From: Alphaproteobacteria bacterium
GTDB taxonomy: Bacteria; Pseudomonadota; Alphaproteobacteria; Micavibrionales; Micavibrionaceae
Length of the DNA stretch: 64,000 nucleotides
NCBI GenBank assembly: GCA_021775955.1
Contig: JAJFGU010000004.1
Coordinates: 1 to 64,000, forward strand
Direction: 5' to 3'
Shown: piece by piece, positions 36,199-46,461 of the stretch
Layout: every line of letters begins with the position of its first letter
Position numbering within the stretch: the stretch's first letter is position 1
The notes under the pieces: generated by a model
Seen by the model: the letters and a program-made list of their open reading frames with translations, nothing else
Told to the model about the DNA's origin: nothing
Databases searched by the model: none
Position numbers and translations under genes: made by a program

Positions 36199-36272
36199 GT
36201 CATTCCGAGCGCATGCGAGGAATCTTATCAAATTTCAACCGGCTCAGATCCCTCGACTTCGCTCAGGATGAT
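36199..36272. repeat. Imperfect palindromic intergenic repeat
   Basis: Arms 36199-36225 and 36246-36272 pair at 20 of 27 positions around a 20-base loop. The arm sequence GTCATTCCGAGCG / CGCTCAGGATGAT is a pattern common in proteobacterial intergenic repeats. It would form a hairpin after ilvD and may stop or stabilise the transcript. Confidence 0.65.
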
Positions 36273-36377
36273 GCCCCATTGTTTTTCATAGCCTGCTAAA
36301 CCTCTCTTAATTGTTTTCATGGATAATTGGTGTTGGTAGTTCACAAAACCAGATCAATTAAGGTCCAGTATAGGCTC

Positions 36378-38147
36378 ATGAGAAGTAAAGACATATATTT
36401 CAGCTCTTTGAGGGTGGTAGCGGTAGTACTCACAGTGTTATCCACAGCCATTTTCGGGTTTTCTGCACCTTCTACGGGTCAGTATATCGACCCTGTCGGG
36501 GACGCTCAGAACGAAGCCAGGCCCGGATTTTTGATGAATATATCGATGGGCAACGCCCTGAAGACCGGCCGCGTCGGCAGTAAGAAATTCGCCGATCGCC
36601 AGGCAATGCAGGTTTATTATGAACAACGTGAAAACAGGCCTTACTGGCTGAGCAATACCGGCCGTGCCAGCCGGGCAGAGGAATTTTTAGAGATTCTTGA
36701 AAATTCCTGGACCCATGGTCTCAACCCCAATCACTATCATATCGATGAGATTAGAAAGATCATTGAAAAGGGTGACAGGTTTAAAAAGGCCGAGCTTGAG
36801 CTGCTCCTGACCGATGCTTTTGTGCGCTATGCCCGCGACCTCAGCGGCATTCGGGTTGATCCCAAGGCTATCAAGCTGGACCCGGAAGATTGGCGCAAAC
36901 CAATGTCCATTTCAGAAGGGTTTGACCTTCTTGCTGAAAATAGTCGTTTTGGCCAAATTCTTCGAAATATAGAGCCGCGCAGCGCAACCTATAAGAAGCT
37001 GCAACAGGAGTTAATCCGCCTGTCTCAGGAAGATGAAGGCGATTACGAACAATATCTTCCGGTTGTCTTTGGCGGGCTGATGAAGCCAGGCTGGGGCCAT
37101 AAAGGAATTCCCAAGCTGCGCGCCCGTATGGGGTTGCCGCAGCCCAGCCGCCTTAAAGGCAAGTATGATGATGAATTGGCGGCAGCAATTATGAAATTTC
37201 AGCGTAAAAATGACCTTGAGCCCGACGGCATTATCGGTGCAAAAACGCTTCAACTGCTGAACCGTACCAAGCATGATAAAATGCTGCAACTCGTGGCCAA
37301 TATGGAACGCCTGCGCTGGGTCGAAGAAGAAAAGCCGGACCGCTTTATTGTCGTAAACATACCGTCAGCAATGCTTTGGGCTATTGACGGTGGGCGTGTT
37401 GATCTGGAAATGCCGGTGATTGTCGGCAGTCCGTGGCGGCGTACAAGAGTATTCCAAACCGACGTCACTGGGGTTCGTTTGAACCCTACATGGACCATCC
37501 CTGCGACCATTAAACGCTATGACATCCTGCCCAAGGTGAAAGAAGACCCGAATTACCTGTTTGATAAAGGGATAGAGCTGATCCGCGGCTATGGCAGCGC
37601 GGCAGAAACGCTGGATCCGGCTTCGATTGACTGGGAGACTATCTCGATCCGCGATCTGCATGATATCCGTTTCGTGCAAATACCCGGTGAGCATAATCCG
37701 CTGGGCCGTGTGCGCATTTTGATGCCCAATGCTTATAATATGTATCTGCATGACACCAATCACCCCGAATACTTCCTAAAGCCCGAAAGACAGGTGTCTT
37801 CGGGTTGCATACGTATGAAATATCCAGAAAAAGTGGCTGATTTTGTCATGAAAGGCCAGCGTGGCTGGGGTTCAGAGCTCAAAGAAGAGGTCTTTGAATC
37901 CATGCAAAAGACGGATTTTGATATAAGAGAGAGAATTCCGGTTTATGTGCTTTATTACACTGCCTGGATTGGCGATAAAGGCCGGGTTGTCTATGGAACT
38001 GATGTTTATAATTACGACGAAAAGCTCATAGAATTGCTTCAAAAAATTGACGGATTTGTCCTTCCCGGGCACAATACCGAAGTTAAAGGCGAAAGTCCCA
38101 CGAGCCGCTCCAGGCTTGCTTCCGCCCGTCCAGGTCACAACAACTAA
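36378..38147 (+). CDS. L,D-transpeptidase with peptidoglycan-binding domain (YcbB-like)
   Basis: From ATG 36378 this is a 589-residue protein. It has an N-terminal membrane anchor or signal (about 8-30), a scaffold region, a PG_binding_1 domain (KYDDELAAAIMKFQRKNDLEPDGIIG) and a YkuD domain. The catalytic site is HDT (His458) and SSGCIRM (Cys477). It forms 3-3 crosslinks in peptidoglycan. The LdtR-like regulator at 48733 may control it, by analogy with Liberibacter. A DUF882 gene follows on the same strand. Confidence 0.92.
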   Translation: MRSKDIYFSSLRVVAVVLTVLSTAIFGFSAPSTGQYIDPVGDAQNEARPGFLMNISMGNALKTGRVGSKKFADRQAMQVYYEQRENRPYWLSNTGRASRAEEFLEILENSWTHGLNPNHYHIDEIRKIIEKGDRFKKAELELLLTDAFVRYARDLSGIRVDPKAIKLDPEDWRKPMSISEGFDLLAENSRFGQILRNIEPRSATYKKLQQELIRLSQEDEGDYEQYLPVVFGGLMKPGWGHKGIPKLRARMGLPQPSRLKGKYDDELAAAIMKFQRKNDLEPDGIIGAKTLQLLNRTKHDKMLQLVANMERLRWVEEEKPDRFIVVNIPSAMLWAIDGGRVDLEMPVIVGSPWRRTRVFQTDVTGVRLNPTWTIPATIKRYDILPKVKEDPNYLFDKGIELIRGYGSAAETLDPASIDWETISIRDLHDIRFVQIPGEHNPLGRVRILMPNAYNMYLHDTNHPEYFLKPERQVSSGCIRMKYPEKVADFVMKGQRGWGSELKEEVFESMQKTDFDIRERIPVYVLYYTAWIGDKGRVVYGTDVYNYDEKLIELLQKIDGFVLPGHNTEVKGESPTSRSRLASARPGHNN

Positions 38148-38254
38148 TCACTCAACAGCAATTCTTTTCTTTACTTGGAGAACAAATCTGTATAGAAATC
38201 GCTCTCGCGTGAAATAATGCGCTGTTTACTCGAGTATTAGATAAAGGTTTGTCG

Positions 38255-38839
38255 ATGTTATTAGAAGAATTAAACACCCAGAAAATTTTAGAAGCGCCAA
38301 AACTGGAGCGCCGTGACCTGCTTAAAATGGGTCTGGCCGGGATTTTGGCTTCCATCGTGCCGCTTGGTGCAGGCAGCGCGCAGGCCGCAGGCTTTTCTCA
38401 GCGCCGCATTTCTTTCCGACACGCCCATACGGGCGAAAGCTTTTCCGGGGTTTACCGGGTGGGTGACAAGTATTTGCCTGAAGCGTTTGAGCGTCTGAAC
38501 TATGTTTTGCGTGATTTTCGCACTGGCGATGTATTTCCGATGGATCCGCGGGTTTTGGATGTTATCAGCATCCTTCAAAACAAGGCCGGCAACGGGGAGC
38601 CGTTTGAGGTGCTCTCAGGTTACCGCAGCCCCAAGACCAATGCGATGCTAAGGCGCGTCAGCACAGGCGTGGCCAAGAATTCCTTCCATATGTACGGTCA
38701 GGCGATTGATATCCGTATGCCCGGCTTTAGCACCCGCAAATTGCGTGATGTGGCCAAAACGATGCATACTGGCGGGGTCGGCTATTATCCGCGCAGTAAC
38801 TTCGTACATCTGGATACCGGCCAAGTCCGCAGCTGGTAA
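38255..38839 (+). CDS. DUF882 (YcbK-like) peptidase M15 family protein with Tat signal
   Basis: From ATG 38255 this is a 194-residue protein. It has an ERRDLLKMG twin-arginine motif and a hydrophobic stretch ending AQAA, so export of a folded protein is likely. The domain has LSGYRSPKTNAMLR, NSFHMYGQAIDIR and FVHLDTGQVRSW, the zinc-ligand pattern of M15-type peptidases. It may trim peptidoglycan peptides, with the L,D-transpeptidase upstream. Confidence 0.9.
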   Translation: MLLEELNTQKILEAPKLERRDLLKMGLAGILASIVPLGAGSAQAAGFSQRRISFRHAHTGESFSGVYRVGDKYLPEAFERLNYVLRDFRTGDVFPMDPRVLDVISILQNKAGNGEPFEVLSGYRSPKTNAMLRRVSTGVAKNSFHMYGQAIDIRMPGFSTRKLRDVAKTMHTGGVGYYPRSNFVHLDTGQVRSW

Positions 38840-38905
38840 GCTCTCTTTCTATTTTCCCAGAAGAAGGATATAAGGTCATAACTCTGATTTAATGAGGATG
38901 AGCTT

Positions 38906-39406
38906 ATGATCCTGATCGCCCTTGGTGCCAATCTGCCTAGCCGTCACGGCCCGCCGGAAAAGACTCTGGAGGCGGCGAAAACGGCGCTGGATAAGGCCGG
39001 GCTTAGCATTCTTTCCTCTTCACGGAGTTGGCGCAGTGCGCCGGTTCCGGTATCAAGTGATCCCTGGTATTGCAACGCCGTGGTGTCGGTGGAAACATTG
39101 CTACCGCCGCTGCAGGTGTTGCAGCGCCTCCAGCGCATCGAGAAGGAATTTGGCCGCAAGACCGGCGCCCGTAATGCGCCAAGAGCGCTGGATCTGGATC
39201 TAATTGCCTATCATGAGGAGGTGGTTGATAAGACAAGTCTGCAGGTTCCGCATCCGCGTGCCCATCAGCGCGGCTTTGTTTTGGTACCAATTAAAGAGCT
39301 GGCGCCGAGCTGGATTCATCCCAGCTTGGGCCTGACAATCGATGAAATGATCGCAGATTTGCCATCTGATCAGCTTCTTTATCCCGTCAAAAAAGAGGCG
39401 GCGTGA
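38906..39406 (+). CDS. folK: 2-amino-4-hydroxy-6-hydroxymethyldihydropteridine pyrophosphokinase
   Basis: This 166-residue protein has HPPK motifs: LIALGANLPS, SRSWRSAPVPVSSDPWYCNAVV, RALDLDLI and VPHPRAHQRGFVLVPI. It pyrophosphorylates the pterin before DHPS in folate synthesis. The stop overlaps the folP start (TGATG). Confidence 0.94.
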   Translation: MILIALGANLPSRHGPPEKTLEAAKTALDKAGLSILSSSRSWRSAPVPVSSDPWYCNAVVSVETLLPPLQVLQRLQRIEKEFGRKTGARNAPRALDLDLIAYHEEVVDKTSLQVPHPRAHQRGFVLVPIKELAPSWIHPSLGLTIDEMIADLPSDQLLYPVKKEAA

Positions 39407-40245
39407 TGTCATTTGAGGATCACGCTCTTGCGTCATTATGGGCGCAAAAACCGGCCCTTATGGGGGTGGTAAACGTGACCCCCGACAGTTTCTCTGATGG
39501 CGGCAAATATACCAACCCAGACAAGGCGATAGAGCATGCTCTGGGCCTGATCCATGAAGGCGCAGACATTATTGATATCGGTGGAGAGTCAACGAGACCC
39601 GGCGCACAAGAGATTGACTCAAAAGAAGAAATTGCCCGTGTGGTGCCGGTAATTGAAGGCCTGAAGGGTAAGGTAAAGTGGCTGTCTATCGATACGCGCC
39701 ACAGCCAAACAATGGAAGCGGCGCTTAAGGCCGGGGTAAGTATTATCAATGATATTAGCGCTTTAGAAGGCGATACAAGGAGCCTGGACGTGGCCGCTGA
39801 GGCGCAAGTGCCTGTCATCCTTATGCACAAGCAAGGCAGCCCTGAAACCATGCAAAAAAGTCCAAATTATAACAATGTAGTAGAAGAAATATTTGAGTAT
39901 TTACAACAGCGTATAAATAATTGCGAAACGCATTGTATCGAAAATACTATGGTAGTCGCTGACCCAGGAATCGGGTTCGGCAAAACACTAGAAGATAACT
40001 TGTTAATCCTCAGAAATATAAGACGATTTCAGGATCTTGGAGTGCCTATGATGGTTGGTGTTTCCAGAAAAAGTTTTGTTGGAAAATTGTCAAAGAATGA
40101 ACCGCCGAATGAGCGGATTCCGGGTTCGTTATCGGCGGCGTTATGGTGCCTCTCGCAGGGCGTCCAAATTTACAGAGTCCATGACGTTGCACAGACGCGG
40201 CAGGCGTTCAAAATTTTTCAGGAGATATCTTCGATCGCTTCGTGA
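39406..40245 (+). CDS. folP: Dihydropteroate synthase
   Basis: This 279-residue protein has DHPS signatures MGVVNVTPDSFSDGGKY and IIDIGGESTRPGA, and downstream DPGIGFGKT and VGVSRKSFVG. It joins the pterin with p-aminobenzoate and is the sulfonamide target. ATG 39406 overlaps folK. The 3' end overlaps the convergent histidine phosphatase gene by 28 bases, an unusually long overlap. Confidence 0.95.
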   Translation: MSFEDHALASLWAQKPALMGVVNVTPDSFSDGGKYTNPDKAIEHALGLIHEGADIIDIGGESTRPGAQEIDSKEEIARVVPVIEGLKGKVKWLSIDTRHSQTMEAALKAGVSIINDISALEGDTRSLDVAAEAQVPVILMHKQGSPETMQKSPNYNNVVEEIFEYLQQRINNCETHCIENTMVVADPGIGFGKTLEDNLLILRNIRRFQDLGVPMMVGVSRKSFVGKLSKNEPPNERIPGSLSAALWCLSQGVQIYRVHDVAQTRQAFKIFQEISSIAS

Positions 40246-40847
40246 AACAGCGCCGCTGTTTTTCGTATTATTTCTTCTTCGTCATCATACTGCCAGACCT
40301 GCCAGGGAAATTTTTCTTTTACCATATCCGGCTCAAATTCATAAAGATGACAATTTTCGAAAAGATAGCGCGGCCGGATATTGTATAATTTCCCTAAGGC
40401 GGCCAAAACACCGCCATGACACACGACCAAAATGCTGTGATCGTGCTTTTCCAGTGCATTTGAGAGCCCTCTACGTATGCGAAAGCTAAATTCATCATGG
40501 GTTTCGCCGCCTGTCGGGTCATGACCCTGTTCAAATATGGGTCCGCAATCCTCGTAAGTGGCGCCTTCAAATTCGCCGACATGCATTTCGGCCAAGTCCG
40601 CGTCTTCATAGATATGCGTGTCCAAAACTTCGTTGAGGATATGGGCGGTATCGCGGGCGCGCGATAGATGCGAGTGAACAATGGTTTGCGGCTTGATATG
40701 CAGGCTATCGAGTACTTTATGAACGGATTCCGCCTGCTGGCGGCCCATATCGGTGAGCGGAGAGTCGGTGCTGCCGGCCATAACACGCGCGGCATTGGCT
40801 TCGGTTTGGCCGTGCCGGATCATGTAAAAATGTTTGGCTGGAAGCAT
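40218..40847 (-). CDS. Histidine phosphatase family protein
   Basis: This 209-residue protein has the phosphohistidine motif YMIRHGQTEAN, LTDMGRQQAESV, SHLSRARDTAHIL and the second His in VVCHGG. It is a cofactor-independent phosphomutase-like phosphatase; the substrate is not evident, though alpha-ribazole phosphatase or phosphoglycerate-type roles are possible. It starts two bases after the nadX stop, so it is in that operon. Confidence 0.9.
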   Translation of the reverse strand: MLPAKHFYMIRHGQTEANAARVMAGSTDSPLTDMGRQQAESVHKVLDSLHIKPQTIVHSHLSRARDTAHILNEVLDTHIYEDADLAEMHVGEFEGATYEDCGPIFEQGHDPTGGETHDEFSFRIRRGLSNALEKHDHSILVVCHGGVLAALGKLYNIRPRYLFENCHLYEFEPDMVKEKFPWQVWQYDDEEEIIRKTAALFHEAIEDIS

Positions 40848-40849
40848 GT

Positions 40850-41629
40850 CTATAACACCGCCAAAGGCGCCTTCATATTGGTTAGAACTGAAATTATACT
40901 CTGCGCCGCCAAAATCGAGGTCTTGGGATTGGCGGGATCGGGTAAGTTATCCACAGACACTTTGATGGTAGAGAGGGTACCTTTTACAATAATTTCATGG
41001 GTATTGGTTTCCGTATCAGGATCAGCCCAAATCTCAACTTCGGTTCGCTCCGGACCGATTCCGGCAAAAGACAACGTTGCTGCAACATTCACATTGGCTG
41101 GAAACCCTTGTGCAGCCTCTAAAGCATTGCCCTTAAACAAACGGGTCTTTTTGGTGATGCATGTAAGGTCAATGCACTCTTGCTGCACGTAAGGTGCGCC
41201 GGAAAAGCCTGTGGGTTGTTTTGTGGATAAGATACGAGATTTTTTGATACCGCTGTGCATAAGTGCGCAGACCCCATCCAGACCCGCCAGAGCACCAGAT
41301 GGTATGATAATGCGGCTCCCGGCGTTTTTACGCTGTTCTAATATGTCAGGGTAGATAAGGAGTGCCGCGCTGCTGATCAGGATAATGTCTTTGCCGCGCG
41401 CAAACGCCTCACCAGTCACAGAGGGAACAACATCCGGCGGCAGGCATTCGATGATGAGATCGCATTGCTCCGCCAGCTGCATAAAATCAACATAAGGGAT
41501 ATCAAATTCATCGGGTGGATTGATATCGGCAGCGCAGATGAGCTCAAAGCCCTCAATACCTTTTAAAAGCGCGCGCGCCACTGTGCTGCCTATGGCGCCC
41601 ACGCCTGCTATCCCGATTTTTGTACTCAT
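40850..41629 (-). CDS. nadX: L-aspartate dehydrogenase
   Basis: This 259-residue protein has an N-terminal NAD-binding motif GIAGVGAIGSTVARAL, LISSAALL, PSGALAGLDG and the family segment FPANVNVAATLSFAGIGPERTEVEIWADP. It oxidises aspartate to iminoaspartate for NAD synthesis, or works in aspartate catabolism. nadA and nadC are not adjacent. The histidine phosphatase is downstream, two bases away. Confidence 0.88.
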   Translation of the reverse strand: MSTKIGIAGVGAIGSTVARALLKGIEGFELICAADINPPDEFDIPYVDFMQLAEQCDLIIECLPPDVVPSVTGEAFARGKDIILISSAALLIYPDILEQRKNAGSRIIIPSGALAGLDGVCALMHSGIKKSRILSTKQPTGFSGAPYVQQECIDLTCITKKTRLFKGNALEAAQGFPANVNVAATLSFAGIGPERTEVEIWADPDTETNTHEIIVKGTLSTIKVSVDNLPDPANPKTSILAAQSIISVLTNMKAPLAVL

Positions 41630-41692
41630 CTTATATTAAAATCCTTTGCAGCCGTATTGTCAGGGCTTCCCGAAGGTGCCTATTCTAGTGCC

Positions 41693-42442
41693 ATGGAACA
41701 ATGGCAGGATCAAGGGATTGTATTGGCGGTGCGCCGCCATGGTGAAAGCGGGGCGGTGGTATCCTTGCTGACGGAAAACAATGGTCGCCACGCCGGTTAT
41801 GTGCGCGGGGCGCATTCTTCGAAGATGCGCGGGACATTAGAGGTAGGCAATCTGGTCGATGCGCGCTGGCAATCGCGGGTTGAAGGCAATCTCGGCTCTC
41901 TGACGCTTGAGTTGTCCCAAAGTTTTGCCCCGCGCTTTATGCAAGATCCGGTGCGGCTGGCGGCGCTGCAATCGGCCGTCGCGCTGTGTGATGCGGCGCT
42001 GCCCGAACGTGAAGGCCATCCCGGCCTGTTTCACGGGTTGAATGTTTTGCTGGAAACGCTGGAGAGCGATATCTGGGCCCCGGCTTACGTGATGTGGGAA
42101 CTGGCGCTGCTACGAGAGCTCGGTTTTTCGCTGGATTTTTCTCGGTGCGCAGGCGGCGGTGATGCGGGTAATCTAGCCTATATGAGCCCGAAAACCGGGC
42201 GGGCGGTGAGCGCGGAAGCGGCGGCACCCTATAAGGAAAAACTATTGCCGCTGCCGGATTTTTTAAAACCCGGTGGTCGTAATAGTGAACCGGAGGAGGT
42301 TCTCACCGGTTTGGAACTGACGGGATATTTTTTGACGCACTGGGTTTTTGCCCATCATAGCCATGGCGTTCCCGAAGCGCGTCTTCGGTTTCAGGAACGG
42401 TTTGAAAAGAGTTTGAGTGAGGATATGCGCGAAGCGGTGTAA
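41693..42442 (+). CDS. recO: DNA repair protein RecO
   Basis: From ATG 41693 this is a 249-residue protein with the RecO OB fold (WQDQGIVLAVRRHGESGAVVSLLTENNGRHAGYVRGAHSS), a helical domain and a C-terminal region with cysteine only near SRCAGGG. It loads RecA onto SSB-coated DNA in the RecFOR pathway. parC follows 44 bases downstream, an arrangement seen in related genomes. Confidence 0.92.
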   Translation: MEQWQDQGIVLAVRRHGESGAVVSLLTENNGRHAGYVRGAHSSKMRGTLEVGNLVDARWQSRVEGNLGSLTLELSQSFAPRFMQDPVRLAALQSAVALCDAALPEREGHPGLFHGLNVLLETLESDIWAPAYVMWELALLRELGFSLDFSRCAGGGDAGNLAYMSPKTGRAVSAEAAAPYKEKLLPLPDFLKPGGRNSEPEEVLTGLELTGYFLTHWVFAHHSHGVPEARLRFQERFEKSLSEDMREAV

Positions 42443-42486
42443 AAAAGCCCTTGGCTTTACCACTGTCTTGGCGGTAAAGAGAGTGC

Positions 42487-44724
42487 ATGGCTAAAAACGA
42501 ATCCACAGCTGAGCACCAAGTCGTCGACCAGCCGTTTAACGAGATATTGTCCGATAAATATCTCGCTTATGCGCTCTCGACCATTATGAGCCGCTCGTTG
42601 CCTGATGTGCGCGACGGACTGAAGCCTGTGCATCGGCGTTTGATGTATGCGATGTATCAGCTCAAATTAAGCCCGGATTTAAGCCCGAAAAAATCAGCGC
42701 GCGTGGTTGGCGATGTCATCGGTAAGTTCCATCCACATGGCGATACGGCCGTTTATGATGCGATGGTGCGGCTGGCGCAGGATTTTGCCCAGCGCTATCC
42801 GCTGGTCGACGGGCAGGGTAATTTCGGCAATATCGACGGCGATAACGCGGCGGCGATGCGCTATACCGAGGCGCGGCTGACGGCGGTTGCACTTCTTTTG
42901 CTCGACGGTATCAACGAAGACGCCGTTGATTTTCGTCCGACTTATGATGGCTCAGAAAACGAGCCGGTTGTGCTGCCCGGCGGTTTCCCGAACTTGCTGG
43001 CCAATGGTTCAAGCGGAATCGCGGTCGGGATGGCCACGAATATCCCACCGCATAACATTGTCGAGCTTTGCGAAGCGATGGAGCTGATGCTCGATAAGGA
43101 CCCGTCTATTGCCGAGCTGACCAAAATTATCAAAGGTCCTGATTTTCCGACCGGCGGCGTGTTGATGGCCGACAAAAGGGAAATTACCAAAGCCTATGAA
43201 GACGGCAAAGGTTCTTTCCGCGTGCGGGCGCAGTGGAAGAAAGAAGAACTTTCTCGCGGCAAGTACCAGATTGTCGTCACCGAAATTCCCTATCAGGTGC
43301 AAAAATCTAAGATGATCGAGAAAATGGCCGATCTGATCAATGCGCGCAAGCTGCCGATGCTAGATGATGTGCGTGATGAAAGCGCCGAGGATATCAGGCT
43401 CATTCTGGTGCCAAAGAGCCAGAATGTCGAGCCGGAGCTGTTGATGGAAGCGCTGTTCCGTGCGACCGACCTAGAGACGCGTTTTGGGCTCAATATGAAC
43501 GTTCTCGATGGTGGTATTGTTCCTAAGGTCATGAATATCAAGGAAGTTTTACGGGCCTGGATGGAGCATCAAAAAGAGGTCCTGGTGCGCCGGGCCAATC
43601 ACCGCCTGGAAAAGGTGCTGCACCGGATCGAGGTGCTGGAAGGCTATCTGATCGTTTATCTCAATATTGATAAGGTTATCAAGATTGTCCGTGAAAAGGA
43701 CGAGCCGAAAAAGGAGCTGATCAAGGCGTTTAAGCTGAGCGAAGTGCAGGCGGAAGCAGTTTTGAACATGCGTTTGCGTTCTTTGCGTAAATTGGAAGAA
43801 ATCGAGATTAAGACCGAGCATGATAATTTGTCTGACGAGCGCGATGAGCTTAATAAGCTGATCAAATCGGAGGCGCGGCAATGGACGAGAGTGAAAAAGC
43901 AGATTGCAGCGCTCAAAGAACAATTCGGGCCGAAAACTGCGCTCGGCAAGCGCCGCACCAAAATCGGCAAGATGATGGAGGTGGTGGATGCCGACCAGCT
44001 CGATGAAGCGCTGATCGAAAAAGAACCGGTGAGCGTGATTTGCTCGTCCAAGGGCTGGATCCGGGCGATGAAGGGCCACGGCCACGATCCGAAGGATTTT
44101 AAATATAAGGATGGCGATCGCGGGCGGTTCGCGATTGAGGTGCAAACCACCGATAAGTTGCTGGTTTTCGGCACCAATGGCCGGTTTTATACGCTGGGTT
44201 GTGACCGTTTGCCGCCGGGCAGGGGTTTTGGTGAGCCGTTGCGGCTATCGATTGATCTGCCCAATGACGCCGATATTGCTGAAATCATGGTTTATCAGCC
44301 GGGACAGAGAATTCTGGTGGCATCAACCAGCGGGCATGGCTTTGCGGTCAGGGCCGAAGATGTGCTGGCCCAGACCAAAAACGGCAAGCAGATTTTGAAT
44401 GTCTCCGGCAAGGTCGAGGCCAAGCTTTGCACCTATATTGAACCGGATCATGACCATATCGCCGTGATTGGCAAAAACCGCAAAATGCTGGTCTTTGCGC
44501 TGGGCGACGTGCCGGAGATGAGCCGCGGCAAGGGGGTCATCTTACAAAAATACAAGGACGGCGGCTTATCGGATGCCAAGACGTTTAACTGGGCCGAAGG
44601 GCTGATGTATAAATACGCCTCAGGCGAAACGATGGTCGATGACCTCAATCCCTGGCTCGGCGTACGCGCTCAGGCCGGGCGTTTGCCACCGAATGGCTTT
44701 CCCAAGAGCAATAAATTCAGGTAA
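42487..44724 (+). CDS. parC: DNA topoisomerase IV subunit A
   Basis: This 745-residue type IIA topoisomerase A subunit has [40 protein letters not shown], the catalytic Tyr126 in AMRYTEARL and ParC-type C-terminal blades without a GyrA box. It decatenates chromosomes with ParE. The residue at the quinolone-sensitive Ser position of GyrA appears to be Thr here (HGDTAVYD). It lies after recO. Confidence 0.95.
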   Translation: MAKNESTAEHQVVDQPFNEILSDKYLAYALSTIMSRSLPDVRDGLKPVHRRLMYAMYQLKLSPDLSPKKSARVVGDVIGKFHPHGDTAVYDAMVRLAQDFAQRYPLVDGQGNFGNIDGDNAAAMRYTEARLTAVALLLLDGINEDAVDFRPTYDGSENEPVVLPGGFPNLLANGSSGIAVGMATNIPPHNIVELCEAMELMLDKDPSIAELTKIIKGPDFPTGGVLMADKREITKAYEDGKGSFRVRAQWKKEELSRGKYQIVVTEIPYQVQKSKMIEKMADLINARKLPMLDDVRDESAEDIRLILVPKSQNVEPELLMEALFRATDLETRFGLNMNVLDGGIVPKVMNIKEVLRAWMEHQKEVLVRRANHRLEKVLHRIEVLEGYLIVYLNIDKVIKIVREKDEPKKELIKAFKLSEVQAEAVLNMRLRSLRKLEEIEIKTEHDNLSDERDELNKLIKSEARQWTRVKKQIAALKEQFGPKTALGKRRTKIGKMMEVVDADQLDEALIEKEPVSVICSSKGWIRAMKGHGHDPKDFKYKDGDRGRFAIEVQTTDKLLVFGTNGRFYTLGCDRLPPGRGFGEPLRLSIDLPNDADIAEIMVYQPGQRILVASTSGHGFAVRAEDVLAQTKNGKQILNVSGKVEAKLCTYIEPDHDHIAVIGKNRKMLVFALGDVPEMSRGKGVILQKYKDGGLSDAKTFNWAEGLMYKYASGETMVDDLNPWLGVRAQAGRLPPNGFPKSNKFR

Positions 44725-44728
44725 TTTA

Positions 44729-45340
44729 TTATCCGTCAATACGGACGGCAAGCTCGTCATGCGTCATGCCGCTGGTTTCACACATATAAATTTTAGGGTC
44801 TGGTAAGGTTGAATAAAGCTTGCCCTCAAATAGAGGAACATCTTCAGGGCGTAATACGTATTCCACTACAATTGCTTCAACTGCTTCCCCCATGCGCTCC
44901 ATGTCGTTCCAACCAAAGGGAATAGGAAGGCATGTTTCTTTTCTGTATCCTGCTTTTCCGACCTGCGCTGCTTTTTTTGTTTCAACCGAATGAGAAATTA
45001 TAAAACATTCTTCAAAATTAGCTTTTGGATCATGTGAGACTGTTATGACGTGGTCTAACTCTGCTTTTCCGCCAGATATAGAAGTTACATGGTAACATAG
45101 TCTACACAGAGGGGTTGTTTTCTTATCGCCTTGTTCGATTAATTCAGGAGCTCCGTGAAGTAGTGGAAATACCCAGATTCTTTCATCATCTTGTCTGTTG
45201 CCGCCTATAGAGAATCTTTTGTCCCTTGAAAGCCATTTCATGGCATCGAATACCTCTTCTATGCCGGATCGCTCACGAAAATCTTGTGTTGTGATAGTTC
45301 TTATAGCGTCGTTTGCTGTAAGTGTGAGCTTTTCTTCCAT
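44729..45340 (-). CDS. Hypothetical protein, unrecognised
   Basis: This 203-residue protein is soluble by composition. Visible features are a WLSRDKRFSIGGNRQDDERIWVFPL segment, CRLCYHVTS, an acidic VIVEYVLRPEDVPLFEGKL-type stretch and scattered cysteines. No signal, membrane segment or known motif is seen. The gene is AT-richer than its neighbours and stands alone between parC (four bases, convergent) and motB, so it may be acquired. The start is ATG 45340, and its ribosome site is weak. Confidence 0.6.
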   Translation of the reverse strand: MEEKLTLTANDAIRTITTQDFRERSGIEEVFDAMKWLSRDKRFSIGGNRQDDERIWVFPLLHGAPELIEQGDKKTTPLCRLCYHVTSISGGKAELDHVITVSHDPKANFEECFIISHSVETKKAAQVGKAGYRKETCLPIPFGWNDMERMGEAVEAIVVEYVLRPEDVPLFEGKLYSTLPDPKIYMCETSGMTHDELAVRIDG

Positions 45341-45418
45341 AACCTTAAACCTTTGCTACTGACTTCTGTATGAATTCAGCGTTTATATACAAAAATTTTT
45401 AGAATACGTCAAGTAATA

Positions 45419-46444
45419 TTAAGGAAACTCAACCGCGCCGGGGGTTTTGCGGAAGGTCCCAATCGGCGGCGGTTGTGACGGGCCGGGCAGGGATGAGCCG
45501 CTGCTTCCTGAGCCTTCGCCTTCGCCGCCTTCACCGGAAACGCCCATGCCCTCTTCGCCTTCGGGCAGTGGGTTCACGATTTCATCGCGCAGCAGGATAA
45601 TCGAGATACGACGATTTTGGGAATCTGTCGGGTCATCGGGGTTCAGATGCTCCCGGTCTGCCTTTCCCACCACATTGTTAATACGCTCGGGCGGGAAGCC
45701 AAAATCTTCCAGCCCCTTGCGGCTGGCATTGGCACGGTCGGCGGAAAGCTCCCAGTTGGTATATTCGGCGCCGGGGGCGTAGCCGCTGCTATCCGTGTGG
45801 CCACGTACCGAAATATCATTGGGAAGCGGTTCAATAATCCCGGCGATGGTGCCCAGCAGCAGCCTGGTTTTTTGGAACATCTGGGCGCTGCCGCTGGCAA
45901 ACATCGGTTCTTCATCATCGTCAATGATCTGAATACGCAGGCCCTCGGGCGTCATATCAATGATCAGGCTTTCAGCCAGTGCAGCAAGCTCCGGCACCTC
46001 CAATATGGCTTGCTCCAATGCATTTTTGGCTTCTTCCAGCTTTTTCTCTTCTGCTTTGCGTTTTTCTTCCGCTTCACCGTCGGTTTGGCCTTTGCCTTGT
46101 TTTTGGATCGTGGCGCGTGAGGGTTGTTGTGGTGTAAGGGGCTGTACGGTTGTCACCATCGCGCCTTCGGGTGCTACACTGAGCCCGCCAAGGACACCGC
46201 CGGCGCCGCTGGTGCTGTCGGAGACTTTCGGATGGGTGGGATCAAAATAATTGGAAATGGCGTTGAGCTGTTCATCCGTCGACACATTCAAAAGCCAAAG
46301 CAGCAAAAAGAAGGCCATCATCGCCGTCACGAAATCGGCATAGGCCACTTTCCAGGCACCGCCGTGATGGCCGCCGCCTTTCTTAATCTTTTTGATGATA
46401 TAGGTGTCGCCTTCGCCCTCTTTTTTGGCATCATCATCGGCCAT
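45419..46444 (-). CDS. motB: Flagellar motor stator protein MotB
   Basis: This 341-residue protein has a short charged N-terminus, one transmembrane helix with the proton-carrying Asp37 (YADFVTAMMAFF), a Lys/Glu-rich linker and an OmpA/MotB domain (VRGHTDSSGYAPGAEYTNWELSADRA), which binds peptidoglycan. The tail is Gly/Ser/Pro-rich. It lies 17 bases after motA. Confidence 0.94.
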   Translation of the reverse strand: MADDDAKKEGEGDTYIIKKIKKGGGHHGGAWKVAYADFVTAMMAFFLLLWLLNVSTDEQLNAISNYFDPTHPKVSDSTSGAGGVLGGLSVAPEGAMVTTVQPLTPQQPSRATIQKQGKGQTDGEAEEKRKAEEKKLEEAKNALEQAILEVPELAALAESLIIDMTPEGLRIQIIDDDEEPMFASGSAQMFQKTRLLLGTIAGIIEPLPNDISVRGHTDSSGYAPGAEYTNWELSADRANASRKGLEDFGFPPERINNVVGKADREHLNPDDPTDSQNRRISIILLRDEIVNPLPEGEEGMGVSGEGGEGEGSGSSGSSLPGPSQPPPIGTFRKTPGAVEFP

Positions 46445-46461
46445 CTAGTGTCTCCTGATAA

